From contig JACKQL020000114.1 of NCBI GenBank assembly GCA_018296165.2, positions 81,215 to 145,214 on the forward strand: 64,000 nt of DNA, in the 5' to 3' direction. The notes beneath the pieces were generated by a model. That model saw only the letters and a list, made by a program, of their open reading frames with translations, was not told the origin of the DNA and did no database searches. Position numbers and translations under genes: made by a program. The DNA is from Termitomyces sp. T153. Lineage: Eukaryota; Basidiomycota; Agaricomycetes; Agaricales; Lyophyllaceae. The stretch's first letter is position 1, and every line of letters starts with the position of its first letter. This document shows positions 24,425 through 36,099 of this stretch, piece after piece.

Positions 24425-26563
24425 TTGGAGCACCAAATAGACAGAGTCTTGCTGGATGCCAACTCCTACATTCATGACAGTAAATTCTTCTTCACCCCAG
24501 CTATCACAACTCAAAGTTCTAGTAGCAATATCCCTTGCTTACCTAAAGCCTTCAATGAAGAGGATCCCTCTCCTACTTCAAATCCTGCCCTCTTGCCTGG
24601 AAAGTGCACTCAAGTTCTCCAGCACAGATGTCCCACTTGCTTTGGAGGAAATCTTTTTGGTTGATCACTTGAGAAGGAGTGCACATCCTCAAACTCCAAT
24701 CTGTTACCATAACTAATGCTACTTGTTATAGGGGAGGGGATATTCATGTGTGTGTTGATGGTAATTTCAATCATTGCCATTTGCAATCAGCAGGAGATTT
24801 GCCAAAGTTTTATGAACCTACATATATTCTACCCAAAGAGTTTGTTGATAACATGGGTGCCCAGATCAAAAGCCTTAGAAAAACATGCAAACCTCATCAT
24901 TAACAACCTATTGTCCCTGACATAGCTGTCAATGAGTGTGAATTGTTCCATATTGCAGGCAAAGGATCCAATGTCAAAACAAACATGAATAGGTTTGATG
25001 ACACTGGTCTGATGGCACTTGTCTGTTGCCATGACATCCCCATTTTCTTGACAAACATTGACACCCCTGGAGAACAGCAGAAATATGCTGTCACAATGAT
25101 TGAGTACCTCTTTGATCAACTCCCTTCACATGTCACTGTTTCTGTACTGTATGATGTTGGGTGTGTATTGGACTGCAGCCTACACATGGTGAGGGACTTC
25201 AAAATTGAGCTATCATGCACTCACCTTTTTTAGTATGATTTCCTACCAGTCATACTAACTCAGCATATGCTGTTTGCAACCAGTGCAATGCATGCATATG
25301 CCCATCAGTGGGCTTGTCAGATCATATACAACCCTCAAATATGCACTGGTCTGGGCTTAACTGATGGTGAAGGTGTTGAATGCCTCTGGTTGCAGATGCA
25401 GAAGCTTATAGCAGTAACAAGATTGTCTGGGGTACATTTTCTGTTGTCACTTTCTTCCCAGATAAATCCTTAAGACTTGGCTCTAGAGGTCTTGCTGCAT
25501 TTATATCATTGATTGACATGTGGCATTGATTGCCTCAGAACTACATGATGATCTTGGCTTCTGAATGTGCTGCCAACTCACAAAAGGTATTGATGCACAA
25601 GTTCAGAAAGCACATCAGCTCTTAACATCCAGTGGCATTGAAAAAGGGGTGTTGTGTCATGATTGGGTGTCACAGCAGGCTTCAGAGCTTTCTATTTGGG
25701 CACATAAGTCTCCAAACTATGTATTCATATTGTTGCTGTCATTGAATGAATATTTGCAGAGGCTCCCACTCAGTTAAAGAAAGAGCTCGACACTATTCTT
25801 ACACTTCAGAGTGATCATGATGCATACAAAAAATCTGTTCAAAGCATCCACCTTACTCTTTCCAAGACAATGCCCTCCCCTGACTCACTTTGCCTCCTTA
25901 CAAGTCTTCAAGACCATCAGGAGAAATCAAAAGGCACCATTGAAGGACTGTATGCCTCTTTCAGCATCCAGGAGTCATTTCCAGAACTGCACACTATTGG
26001 CCTAGAGTTTGTCAAACTCCTTCTCATTGCACACAACCTCAAGATCAATGTTTGCAAGTGAGCTGTTGGTAGCTTCTTTGAATGGGAGAGGCTTGACTGA
26101 GCCTCTGGGGGCTGTAATCAGACCCTAAGTGTGTAAGGTGTCCCTGTTCATTAAATATCCTGACTAGTTCCAGGCACCAAGCTTCATCAAGCTACTCCTG
26201 CAGCTATCAAGAAACATTGATGACTGGTTTACAAAAGTACAACAACCTTTGTGCACAACTTGCAGCCCTTCATAAATCTGAGTGGGCTATACTGCTACCT
26301 GAACCTCTGCCAACTAAACTCAACCTCCTTCATGATGCACTGGAACTTATGACTGATGTCTAGATCAGCTGCTCCATGAATCAGGTGCCATGCTGGCTTA
26401 AAAATAAAGATGTAAGAGATGGTATCCAAGCCATGCTGAAGATTGACTGCTGCCTTGAGGAGTGGTGGCAGCTCTCCATGGAAGCAGACAATTTCTTGCA
26501 ATGGTTTCACTGTGAACTTTGCACAATCAAGCTTGCTCTCAAAGACATGCATGGTATGTGAAG
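24425..26563 (+). pseudogene. KDZ (Kyakuja-Dileera-Zisupton) transposase, decayed
   Basis: This encodes the transposase that would cut and insert the element. Matching stretches in order are: a Cys pair (HRCPTCFGG, about 24625); GGDIHVCVDGNFNH with a candidate catalytic Asp (about 24735); RFDDTGLMALVCCHDIP and NIDTPGEQQKYAV (about 24995-25090); VLYDVGCVLD (about 25145); SAMHAYAHQWACQIIYNP and GLGLTDGEGVE (about 25280-25380); and the C-terminal part with LAALHKSEWAILLPEPLPTK (about 26255) and AMLKIDCCLEE (about 26430). These are family hallmarks as I know them from Agaricomycetes. Stops at about 24901 and 25231 and frame changes around 25475-25800 show it is dead. Exon borders were not resolved. 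CpG is absent, so decay by C-to-T change is likely. Confidence 0.85.
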
Positions 26564-26842
26564 TCCTATTGTCTTTCATGGACCACTTACTCACCTAGAT
26601 TATCAGATGCCCATTTTCATGTGCCTCTCCTTCAGTGCCACTCTCATATCCTTAATCTCCACAATTGATGGTCAAGTACACTGCTTCCTCACAACCTTCT
26701 TAACAACCAAGCTACAAGAGCTCAAACCACTGCAAAATCTCTGTCTCCTCTATCTGGCCAATATCATTCTTCCTCCCAAGTACCTGCAGCTGGACCTTGC
26801 ATAGCTGTCCAGGAATCAAATGAATCCCTTGATGACAAGGAT

Positions 26843-27798
26843 GTGGAAGATCTAGCTGAGTTTGAAGATTCTGCTAATCATATGACAGATGAAGTTCTTG
26901 TAGCAGACTATTTTGAGGCTGAAAATGATCCTGAACATGAGCCCATCACACTGGTTGTGGCTTCTGGAGCTGAAGTTATGTTGATATGGGAACTCCTGAT
27001 GAGTCTCTCTTGTTTTCTTTCCATAGCTGTCTACTCATTCAAGCAGTTGCAGTTACATTTTCACCACTTACTGCTGCAGGAACTTTCTTTCCAGACATTC
27101 CAAGAGTTTGAACCTCTCTCAAAAGCACACTCATTTCCCCATCATCATGGACATTTTGTATTTGGTTCACAAGGACTTGCAATGTTGGCACTGCCAACTG
27201 CTTGGCTCAATGATGTCTGTATCAATGGAATAGCTGCTCTTTTGATGTATGAATTCTCACAAGCAACCAGAATTACATCTGAGTACAGCCGACAATGTGC
27301 CCTGTTCAGTACATTTGACTTTCTGATGATGCACTACAATGCCAGTGATGACAAGCTTTGGCAGCAAACATGGTCAACAGAATACTGGAACAAGAGTGTT
27401 TGGATCCTGCCTATCTACTGGCCACAAAGCAAACATTGGGTGATGTGTACAATACTCCCTTTGAAAGGTGAGATTCATTTGTTTGATAGCTTTGCAGAGC
27501 AATTGGCATGGTCAAATGAGGTTCAGGTTTGCTTTACCCTCAAATTATTGGTTGCTGCTTTCAACTGATGATTGCCCTTATAGGCTATCATGTCCTTTGT
27601 AGCTTGACTCATCATTCTAGCTAACCAATGCAGACATTCATTGCATGTAATCACTTCTGGATGGATTGCCTGCCCCTCTATTATTCAACCACTTCAAACT
27701 AATGGCTTTGATTGTAGTGTCTGGGTGCTTGCCAACATTGCTGCAGTGCTTGTGGGTTTTTGTGTTACAGGTATCCAAGAGGAGAAAATAGGATGAGT
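26843..27798 (+). pseudogene. Ulp1-family cysteine protease carried by the KDZ element
   Basis: The C48 (Ulp1/SENP) protease domain removes SUMO-like modifiers in characterised relatives; its role in KDZ elements is unknown. The frame from 26843 includes an acidic lead (about 20-55), WLNDVCINGIAALL (about 27207), then SKHWVMCTILP with the catalytic His and LFDSFAEQ with the catalytic Asp. After an apparent intron (about 27530-27660) comes QPLQTNGFDCSVWVLANIAA (about 27690-27750), with the oxyanion Gln and nucleophile Cys. All four active-site residues are therefore still visible. The exact start and splice sites are unsure. It lies about 280 bp after the transposase in the same direction, an arrangement I recall for fungal KDZ elements. 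Confidence 0.8.
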
Positions 27799-27873
27799 CT
27801 GCTCTTCCCTCCTGAGGAATCTTGCTGCCCTTCCTGTTCTTATGTCATAGTCAATTTAAGACATTAACATATG

Positions 27874-28330
27874 CTATACATTGCTATATGAGCTCATAAG
27901 TACTAGACAAGAAGCCTCTGGTATAAGAACTTGTCTGAGTTGTGGAGCTTGACAATATCTTCCTCTCTGAGAACTGCTGCACCCAAGTCCTCCAAACTCC
28001 TTAAAACATTTTTGAATCACAATCAAACCTCCTAAATGCTTTTCAGTTCTTGCCCCACTCCTGCCAGCTGCAGTATGTGACCATGAAATGACTGCAGACA
28101 AGAATGAAGGTTATCTACATAAACTATGGCATTGAAAATGGGATTGGAGTTCTTGCTCATTGTGTACCCCTCATACAAAGTTTCTAGGTATTGGTGAGGT
28201 GACTTGCCAACAACCTCAAGGAGTTTGGCAGTGACCTTGTCCACTTTCTGGATCCAATGTAACATGTTCCTTGGGTCACCCCTTCAATTCAGGTCAAATA
28301 TGTTAATAAGTATAGGATGAATGTTACATG
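27874..28330 (-). pseudogene. Minus-strand coding remnant inside the KDZ element
   Basis: Minus-strand frames join into a protein-like run: HWIQKVDKVTAKLLEVVGKS, then EGYTMSKNSNPIFNAIVYVD, then after stops FKNVLRSLEDLGAAVLREED and KFLYQRLLV. The amphipathic pattern suggests true former coding sequence. The family is not recognised. It runs opposite to the transposase and may belong to an accessory gene of the element or to another insertion. Confidence 0.35.
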
Positions 28331-30760
28331 TACTGTAATGCCTCTTCCTGATCTACAATGGCCTGCTCACTCATTAACTCATTGGGGGGCCAAAACCTCA
28401 CAGGTTTTGATCTGATGAGTATTCAAGTGGTTGGACATTGCAATAGACTAGCTTGTGAGGTACATACTTTCTGGCATGATGGGAATGTGTCCTGTGATGA
28501 GAATTAATAGCCAATTTGTTCCTACCCACTATTGAGCATTCAATGGCTGGAGAACTGGTCTGTTGGCTTACTTATGATAGCTTCTCAGTGCCTTTGCATT
28601 GCAAGCAATCAGTTTTTCTTCAAGAGTGTGGTATAGCTGGCAATGGCCCATGGTCTGATGAGTAGAATCAAAGTAGGACAAGAAACAGTTAAAGTTGAGT
28701 CTAAAGTATCTTGATCATTTTGCTTGACCTTTTCAATTCTGCTTGACCTTTTGAATCAGATTATATTTGAGCTCATATAAACCAGATATTCACTTTCTAT
28801 GAGCATTTGACTAGCTTACTTGTTCCTTTTGAGTCTCACCTATGCCAAGGAGTCCATTATTGAGAGTCACAACTTTGAACCACCTGACTCCAGCTACTGA
28901 ACCTTCCATGATTCAACTGGTGATTTGATCTTGGTTCAACTTTCAACATTGACAAGTTCAACACACTTCATCCATTACCCAAACTCAAACTGGAAAGAAA
29001 GAAATTGCACTGCACTTTGCAAAACAAATATCATGTATTCCAAGAAATATATACAAGATAAGCAATGTCATAATAAGAGAATCAATAGCAACAAGCCCAT
29101 AAAATATATACTAAATAAGCAATATATAACAAGAAAATCAGTAGCTATAAGTTCATAAGATCACAAACATGAGTACTCAACAAGAACTTATCTACAATGT
29201 GATTGCATCCATGGCATTCACAGAAGCTGTTCCAGAAATGTTTGGCATTGATGCCAGATGGCAAGCAACTTTGCATCAGGTCCAAAAGCTCCTTAGCTGT
29301 TGGGTATGCTTGCTGATATATGATGTGGTGAGGTAGTGGAGATCACTGCCTAGTGATGGAGCTTGATGAGTGAGGAGAGGCAGAATGACCCCTAGCAAGA
29401 GTTGAAGACTGGCAGTGTGGAGTGTGGGTTGTAGTGGGAGAAGGATCAGCACCCATGGTTTTACATGGAGCAGGGGTATGTGGGGAATAATACTTTGTCA
29501 TTAAGCCTTCTCTTTGTTTATAGAGGTCACTGAACACAACTATTAGAGAAAATCAATAAAATGTCTGGCATGAAGCTGAACAAAAACTCATCTTTGTATG
29601 TGCACTCAGTGGCAAAGTGGCCACAACAAGCAATAAACTTGCCCTGTTCAGGACAATTGCCAGGAACCTCATAAGTATGGACAGGTACACCATGAAAACA
29701 GTTGGGAAGGTCAAACTCAGATGTCTGTGGTAGTTTCCATATGATATTTGGAGGAATGCATTTACTGTTGCTGTAAATGGGGCTGAATAGCATGGTCAGA
29801 GCAGCTATGGGGGTATGTACATACAGTTAGTACTCACTATAGCACAATCTGCATAGAATCAGGAGCAGGTACAGAAACAAATGTTGTGATATTGCAGGCA
29901 GCTCTTTGCTCACATTGGAGATGAGGCCACTCAGATGTGTTGGCAATGAAGGGTTGAAGAACTAACAGTCAATAGCCAGGAGTTGAGGTGCATGAGCTGT
30001 TTGAGGCAGCAGGTGAGGGCAGCATCTGCACAAAACCAGAAAGAGTGATAAGGTGGTTGTGTGGGGTCATCATTCATCAATTTCAGCATCTTATTGTATC
30101 CAGACTGCCTGAAAATGAAGAATTTGAATGTCAAGAGCATAGATCAAGAATCTTGTTGTATGGTTCCAATACATCTGGGATTGATGAAAACTCACTGTGA
30201 AGTTCCATAGGGATATGCATTCATTGTAATGTTTAAGTTTCTTAAGGCTGTCAATGTTCTTTATTGCTAAAAGTTGAATCCAACTAACAGGATTGTTGAC
30301 TTCATATGTAATGCATGCCCTTACTTCTTATTGGCAGTGTCTTGCCCATGCTAAGCTCTTCTACCATGGTGAGCTTGGCCAAGGCTGCAGCATTTTCCAT
30401 TTTCCAGGAGGCTATACTGAATAACTCTCAGTAAATACAACACAACAACATTCTCATTATTTGAGTGAAAGAATAAATTCTATCAGCATGAGTTGCTTCT
30501 ACTGGAAGAAGTGCACAACTCCAGAAGCATGCAACTCCAGAAGTGCAAGTCTAGAAACATGCAGCATGCCAACATGCCTAGTGACAGGAATGGTAACTCA
30601 TCTAGGACTGCCATTTTCCTTCTTAGTGGCCATAAAATTGACCAATGTAACACTGGTTTCACTTTCTTTCATACTAACTCATTCTTACTGCCCTATACTG
30701 TGGCCTGTGTTTGAGCAACTACATATTTCATCACAGTAGTGAGCCTTTTTTTCATTCACC
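28331..30760 (-). pseudogene. CpG-poor KDZ-internal region with minus-strand remnants
   Basis: Several minus-strand frames of 60-90 codons (29343-29537, 29527-29793, 29931-30140) could be parts of one decayed gene. The middle one has several Cys and His residues (ACCGHFATEC, LPNCFHG), which might be a metal site. No family is recognised and the region may equally be non-coding. Confidence 0.25.
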
Positions 30761-30766
30761 TTTGAA

Positions 30767-32594
30767 GTGTCTCTGAATCCATTTCAGATGCAACTCTTCC
30801 ACATTCCTGACACCAAATATGGTGGTGATACAAAGGCCATTATGGAGGCTGTGTCTGATGCCTCACTTCTATTAGATAGTGTTGAGCATGGAGATGGTGA
30901 TGGTGATGTCAGAATGGGTAAAGGATATTTCATAATTATTGCTGAAGTCCAGTCTGATCTTAGGCCCCCAGACATTCCTGATTACCTTGGACTGTATGCT
31001 GCCTATGATCAGGGACTCCTTGACAATGAATAAGTGGGAGGTGGTATGGGGCCTGAAGGCCCAAAATATTCTCTCTGTCACAACATTTTCCTCACTTCCA
31101 GGTCTCAAGCATGTGTTGAGACTTGCAATGCCACCCAACACTGCTACAAGACAGTTTCTGCATTTTCTACCCCCCAGGGAAAAGCTTTCTTGGATGGTCT
31201 TGAAGATATGAATTCTGAGATGATATCAAAACTGGCTCACAACTACTCTTCTCCAGTCTCTGACTCTGGTGAAGTACTCATTGGTAATGAAGAGTTCTCC
31301 ACTGCCAAGGAGGACAAGATACCACCCCACTCTCTTCTTGATGACTTCTTGAAAGCAGACAACTTTGAGCCTATTGTTTTACCTCCTGGTCAGGCATTGG
31401 GGACTCCCACAACCATGACTGCAGCTACAACTGCAACTACAACTGCAACTGCAAACACAAATACCAAAATTAGCACAAACACAAACACAAGTGCAACTTC
31501 TACACCAAACCAACATGATCATCTGTTAGCAATTGACATTGAGAAGTTCAGTCAACTCTTCTTTCTTATAGATAAAAACTTTGACAATGCTGCTCAGGAT
31601 ACTGGCTATTTGGTTGACTACCTCAAGAAAATGTATAGATCAAGGGACAAGACCTCTAGACACAAAACAAGGTGGAACATCTACCAGGCATATTTCAGCT
31701 TCAACCATGAGAAGGAGCTGGAAAGATGTGGATGTCAGACTGGTACTGGTATATCATCTACTATCCACTCTTCCCTTTCTTAATGACAATCAACATTAGC
31801 TGCTGACTGCTTTTCAAGCTTTCTTGAAAAATATGCCCAAGATGCCAAGGTAATAATGTGTGCATCTATAGATCTCAAGTGAGTTGCTAGTGAGAAGGAA
31901 ACAATGCAGCAGCACACCCAAACATTTGAGAAACACTGTGAGAAAGTTGAAAAGCTTGTAAGTTTGATCCTTTCAATGGTTTCCCTATTTATATTAATAT
32001 TGTTGTCAGAATCAAGAAGGTCTTGCACTCCATTTTTAGACAGTTGCTGTGGTTGTTGATGAATGTGTGAATGAAGATGCAGGTCTTGCTTCTATTCATG
32101 CAACTCCAGGACTTGAAAACATGTGTTTGGCATAGTCTACTTGCATGCCCTCAAGCTGACTATTTCCCCAGCTATTTGAGCACCATCTCAAGCTCAGCAA
32201 TAACCAAATCATTGGTCTAGCAAAGTGTGAGGCATAGTAAGTATTCTTGCATATTTTCTGTGTCTATTCACTCACACCCTTTAGCAATTGTGTTGCTCAG
32301 CAATTTACCAACAGCTTTGATGCCAATGAGCTGATCAATAATGTGGAGGAGGCACTCAAAGCCTCCATAATTGTGTTAGAGGTTTCAAAGGCAGCCTCAA
32401 TAGTGTTCTCAAACTCAGTCAAGCCCAAGCAAAATGAAGAATTGAAACAGGATTCCATGGACTCCAAAATTAAAGAAGCAATGGCATGCATTGATGGAGA
32501 TCCTATTGACACTTGTAAGACTTTGTTACTTGCCAAATTTAGTATGTCTGTTCTTTCATATGACTATTCCCCATATCTAAGTCATGTCTACTAG
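30767..32594 (+). pseudogene. Accessory gene of the KDZ element, unknown function
   Basis: Adjoining plus-strand frames give a protein-like series. First comes PDIPDYLGLYAAYDQG (about 31000), then a 249-codon frame (31034-31783) with LLDDFLKADNFEPIVLPPGQ, a Thr/Ala/Asn-rich linker and a stretch ending KTRWNIYQAYFSFNHEKELE. Helical frames follow, such as FLEKYAQDAKVIM (about 31820) and ANELINNVEEALKASIIVLE (about 32320). The pattern of a low-complexity N-terminus followed by a helical domain resembles proteins often found beside transposons in Agaricomycetes, but I cannot name the family. Stops and intron-like gaps interrupt it. Confidence 0.45.
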
Positions 32595-33001
32595 AATCTG
32601 CTGGTGATGTAGCTGGGTGTTCATATAAAAACTGATATGTACCTTGGACAACAATGCACAAGCAGCTTTCCAACATCTCTCATGTCATATTGGGGTGGCC
32701 TGCAGCCTGCCCCTTCCCTTTTGAAACTGTGAAGAGCGACAAGTCTGGAGACACTAGCCAGGACATCAAAGACCTTGGTCATAAACATGGATTTATTCTC
32801 CTAACAGCACTCTAGGAGGCACAGATTATTTTCATAAAGGTGTCTCATGGTTTGATGACAGAAAATCACATTCCCATTATCACCACCACTGAACCTGCAC
32901 TTGATGACCCTTCTGCCATAAAGGCCAGGTAACTATATTGGAATGGCACTGTTAAGGAGTTACCTCAGGCTGCTCCACAACCCAGTGCTGTAGCTACTCA
33001 C

Positions 33002-34050
33002 ATGAAACACAAAAAGAAGGTTCTGAAGCCTGATACTGACATTATTTCAGTGAACTCTAGCAACTCTCCCCCTCCTGCTATCTCAAAGAAACTATCCACA
33101 AGGAAGGTCTACAACATCTCTTCTGATTTGGGATCTGATGATGATGATCTACCTCTTACTAAGATTAAGAAATGTCAAAAAACATCTACTCTGATGATCA
33201 CCACTCAGGAAGCTCAAAACAATGATGATTACATGCAAGATGGGTCTGGTGATTGGTCTGAGAGTGAGCAGGTGCACTCTCCAATCAAAACACATTGCAC
33301 ACAGCCCAAGAGCAAAGAATAGCAAGAAGAATGTGGCTGCCCCTTCTGTGGCCAAATTGTCACTTCAAGCAGCCTCCACAAGGTCTACTGGCACAGGCAA
33401 GGAAATGTCAAAGGCTGTATTGACTTTAACTCCTACAGTTTCTGCACCAGCCTCTACAGTGCCCATGCCAACCTCTACAGTGCTCATGCCAACCTCTACA
33501 GTGCTCACACCAACTCCAGTGCCTGGGCCAACCCCTACAGTGCCTGTGCCAACCTCTACAGTGCCCACACCAACCTCTATAGTGCCCATGCCAACCTCTA
33601 CAGTGCCTGCACCAACTCCAGTGCCTATGCCAATCCCTACAGTGCCCATGCCAACCCCTATAGTGCCCACACTAACTTCTACAGTGTCCATGCCAAGTCC
33701 AGTGCTCATACCAGCCTCTATAGTGCCTGCATCAACCTCTACAGTGTCCATAACTTCTACTGTCCTCCCTAGGGTATCTACACCAACCTCTATGGTGCTT
33801 GCACCAAACTCAATGATGCTTGCACCAACCTTCAATACAGTGCCTATGCTGACCTCTATAGTACCTGCATCAACCTCTATAGTGCTCATGCCAACCTCCA
33901 TAGTGCTCATACCAACCTCCAGGATATCCACACTAACTTCTATAGCACTTGCACCAACCTCTGCAGTGCCCAAGCCATTCTCTGTAGTGCCTGTGCCAAC
34001 CTCTATTGTGCCCATGCCAACCCTGCTTGTCTGTCCTGCCAGTACTCACC
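33002..34050 (+). pseudogene. Ser/Thr/Pro-rich repeat protein gene of the KDZ element, 5' part, interrupted by a Gypsy LTR
   Basis: An acidic and Ser-rich lead (SSDLGSDDDDLPLTK, about 33115) is followed in another frame by a basic stretch and then by about 28 imperfect heptads of the PTSTVPM type to about 34020. The long frame is closed a few codons after the Gypsy LTR begins at 34051. Its likely continuation lies beyond the element at 38630. Function unknown; such a sequence is probably disordered. The 216-codon frame on the opposite strand is only its complement. Confidence 0.5.
33430..34020. repeat. 21-bp minisatellite
   Basis: About 28 imperfect copies of a 21-bp unit resembling CCAACCTCTACAGTGCCCATG, in frame and encoding Pro-Thr-Ser-Thr-Val-Pro-Met-like heptads. 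Variation between units is mostly single substitutions. Confidence 0.9.
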
Positions 34051-34373
34051 TGTAAGGGCAACCTCTAGAGTGGCAGATTGGAGCCCTACAGCTAGCAGAG
34101 GGGAATCTGAAGTATATTAGCAGAGTAGACAATGATACAATTAGTAACTAATCACCTAGCAAAGGGGAATCCAAAGAAAACAAGTCCATGGGAACTACTG
34201 TACAGATAACCAGAGCTACTCCTAACCCTAGGGCAATGATTGCTGAGGTAATACAGAGAACTCAGCAGTTCTCCAGAGATCTTCAGGGTTCCAGAAAGAG
34301 CCCTGGAGACATTTAACAAGCTGCAGAGGTGCTGGAACAAATTGTGGAGGTCAGAAATAGAAGTCCCCTGACA
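34051..34373 (-). repeat. 3' LTR of Gypsy family B
   Basis: This 323-bp LTR lacks about 46 bp that are present in the other LTR (around 38397-38444). Otherwise the two are about 90 percent identical by eye. Confidence 0.88.
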
Positions 34374-34399
34374 TCACCCCCCCTCTAGCATGTGGCATC

Positions 34400-34600
34400 T
34401 TAATGTGTGGAGTAAAAGAAGTCCCTGATTGCTCAGTCTGCTGGTGAGATAGAGTAGATCCCTTGTATGGCATGCAGAGCCTTTGGATGTCTCTGGTGAA
34501 ACTCCTTGACAAGTCCAGGGGCATGTACATTCTCCCATGGCTCCCAGGAGATATCCTTGATCCCATAGCCTTTCTACTTCACCTTGTATTGTACTCATCT
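34400..34600 (-). pseudogene. Chromodomain remnant of Gypsy family B
   Basis: Minus-strand frames give VQYKVK followed by KGYGIKDISWEPWENVHAPG and VKEFHQRHPKA, the core of a chromodomain (aromatic cage and WEP motif). A stop replaces the expected Trp in KxKGYG. The domain would target the integrase to chromatin. Confidence 0.75.
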
Positions 34601-34979
34601 CTGGAATAAATGGCTATCCAGGATTTCCTCCACCTTATATTCCTTGTTGTCATTGACCACCATGGGGAGTGGCAGAGGTGGCAGACGATGCCCCAAAATA
34701 GGATTCTTAGGGGCCAGAGTTAGTTTGACCATGTTGAACACCAGATGAAGCTAGCACATCCCTGCAGGGAGCCAGAGTCAATAGGCCAAGGGTACTACCT
34801 GTTGTTCCACTGTGAAAGGCCCCAACTGCCAGTGTAACAGATTTTTTGAGGGCTAGATAGTCATAATGTCAGAGGCATCCAGGTAGACTCAATCTCTGGG
34901 CTGATATTTGCACTCCAGGGTCTTTCCACAGTTATAGTATCACACCATGTCATTCTTTGCTTTTGCCAGTGCTGTTCAG

Positions 34980-35830
34980 GCCTCCTCCTATGACCTCTTC
35001 ATCCAGCCCAGAAATTTGTTTACTGCTTCATTCTCTGAGGGCTGGGCCTGGAGTTCAAAACCCATGTGCAGATGCCATCCTGTGTCAAGAAAGAATGGGA
35101 AAAACTGGATGAATGTGTGAACATGGTTGTTGTATTGGAATTCAGTGTCAAAGAGGAGTTTGTCCCAGTCATCTTGGCATTCATTGCAAAAGAGGCAGAG
35201 ATACTGCTGTAACTTCTGATTTATGTGTTCTGTCTGGCCATCAGACTGTGGGTGATAGGCAGTAGTGGTGTGGAGCTTCACTCCTAGCAGTCAGTAGAGC
35301 TCCTGGGTGAACTCCACCATGAATTGTGGTCCCTGATCTGAGATGTAGGCATCAGAGAGGCTGTAGAGCTTCCAGACATTCCTCTAGTACAGGTCTGCAG
35401 CATCCATGGTAGAGAAGGTGTTGTGGGTCAGAATGAAGTGCAGTCACTTGCTATATAAGTCTACCACCACTATGATTGCATCATAACTGTGGGCATTAGG
35501 GAGCTCTACAATGAAGTCCATGGATGCCACACTCCATTGCTCTGCAGGCATAGATAGCAGGTGTAACTGTCCATAAGGGAGTTGGTGCTGGGGCTTGGTC
35601 CAGAGGCAGAGATTGCAAGTACTAGTGTAGGACCCAATATACTGGAACATCTGGGGCCACCAGTAGTTCTGCAATACTAGCTCCAATGTCTTCCACCATC
35701 CAGGGTGCCCTGCAATGTGGGAGTTGTGGTGTTGCTCCACAATCCTCCAACAGAGCTCTGGAATGTTGGGGATGTAGATTTGGTCTCAGAAGGTCAGGAT
35801 TCCATCTCAGAGGGCCCATTTGTCAGCATA
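34980..35830 (-). pseudogene. Integrase of Gypsy family B
   Basis: Minus-strand frames show the HHCC zinc site (HNSHIAGHPGWWKT, then CNLC), the start of the catalytic core (SMDFIVELPNAHSYDAIIVV, first Asp) and the later core motif TAYHPQSDGQTEHINQ before the third acidic residue. The part between about 35280 and 35440 is interrupted by stops. Confidence 0.88.
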
Positions 35831-36099
35831 AACTGCCTTGGCACCAGTGGTATACCCCAACTTCAGTGTCCAAGCAGCTTGTGCTACCAGCTCCTCCTGC
35901 TGACCATCCCAATTACCCTGCCATATGTCCTGAAGAATGTCTGCTTCTGCTCCCTCAACAGCAAGACCCTCCATGGCTTGGATTGTGAACAATTCAGGGC
36001 AAAGGAGCACAATGTTGCTGTTATCCCCTTTCCCCATGCTGTGGTCCACTCTCCAGGACAGGGCATCTGGTTTCCCCATGCTCTGGCCAGGCTTGTGGT

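Noticed and set aside
33365..34015. 216-codon minus-strand frame with Gly/Val/Glu repeats
   Set aside because: It is the complement of the 21-bp minisatellite, whose period of a multiple of three keeps all frames open.
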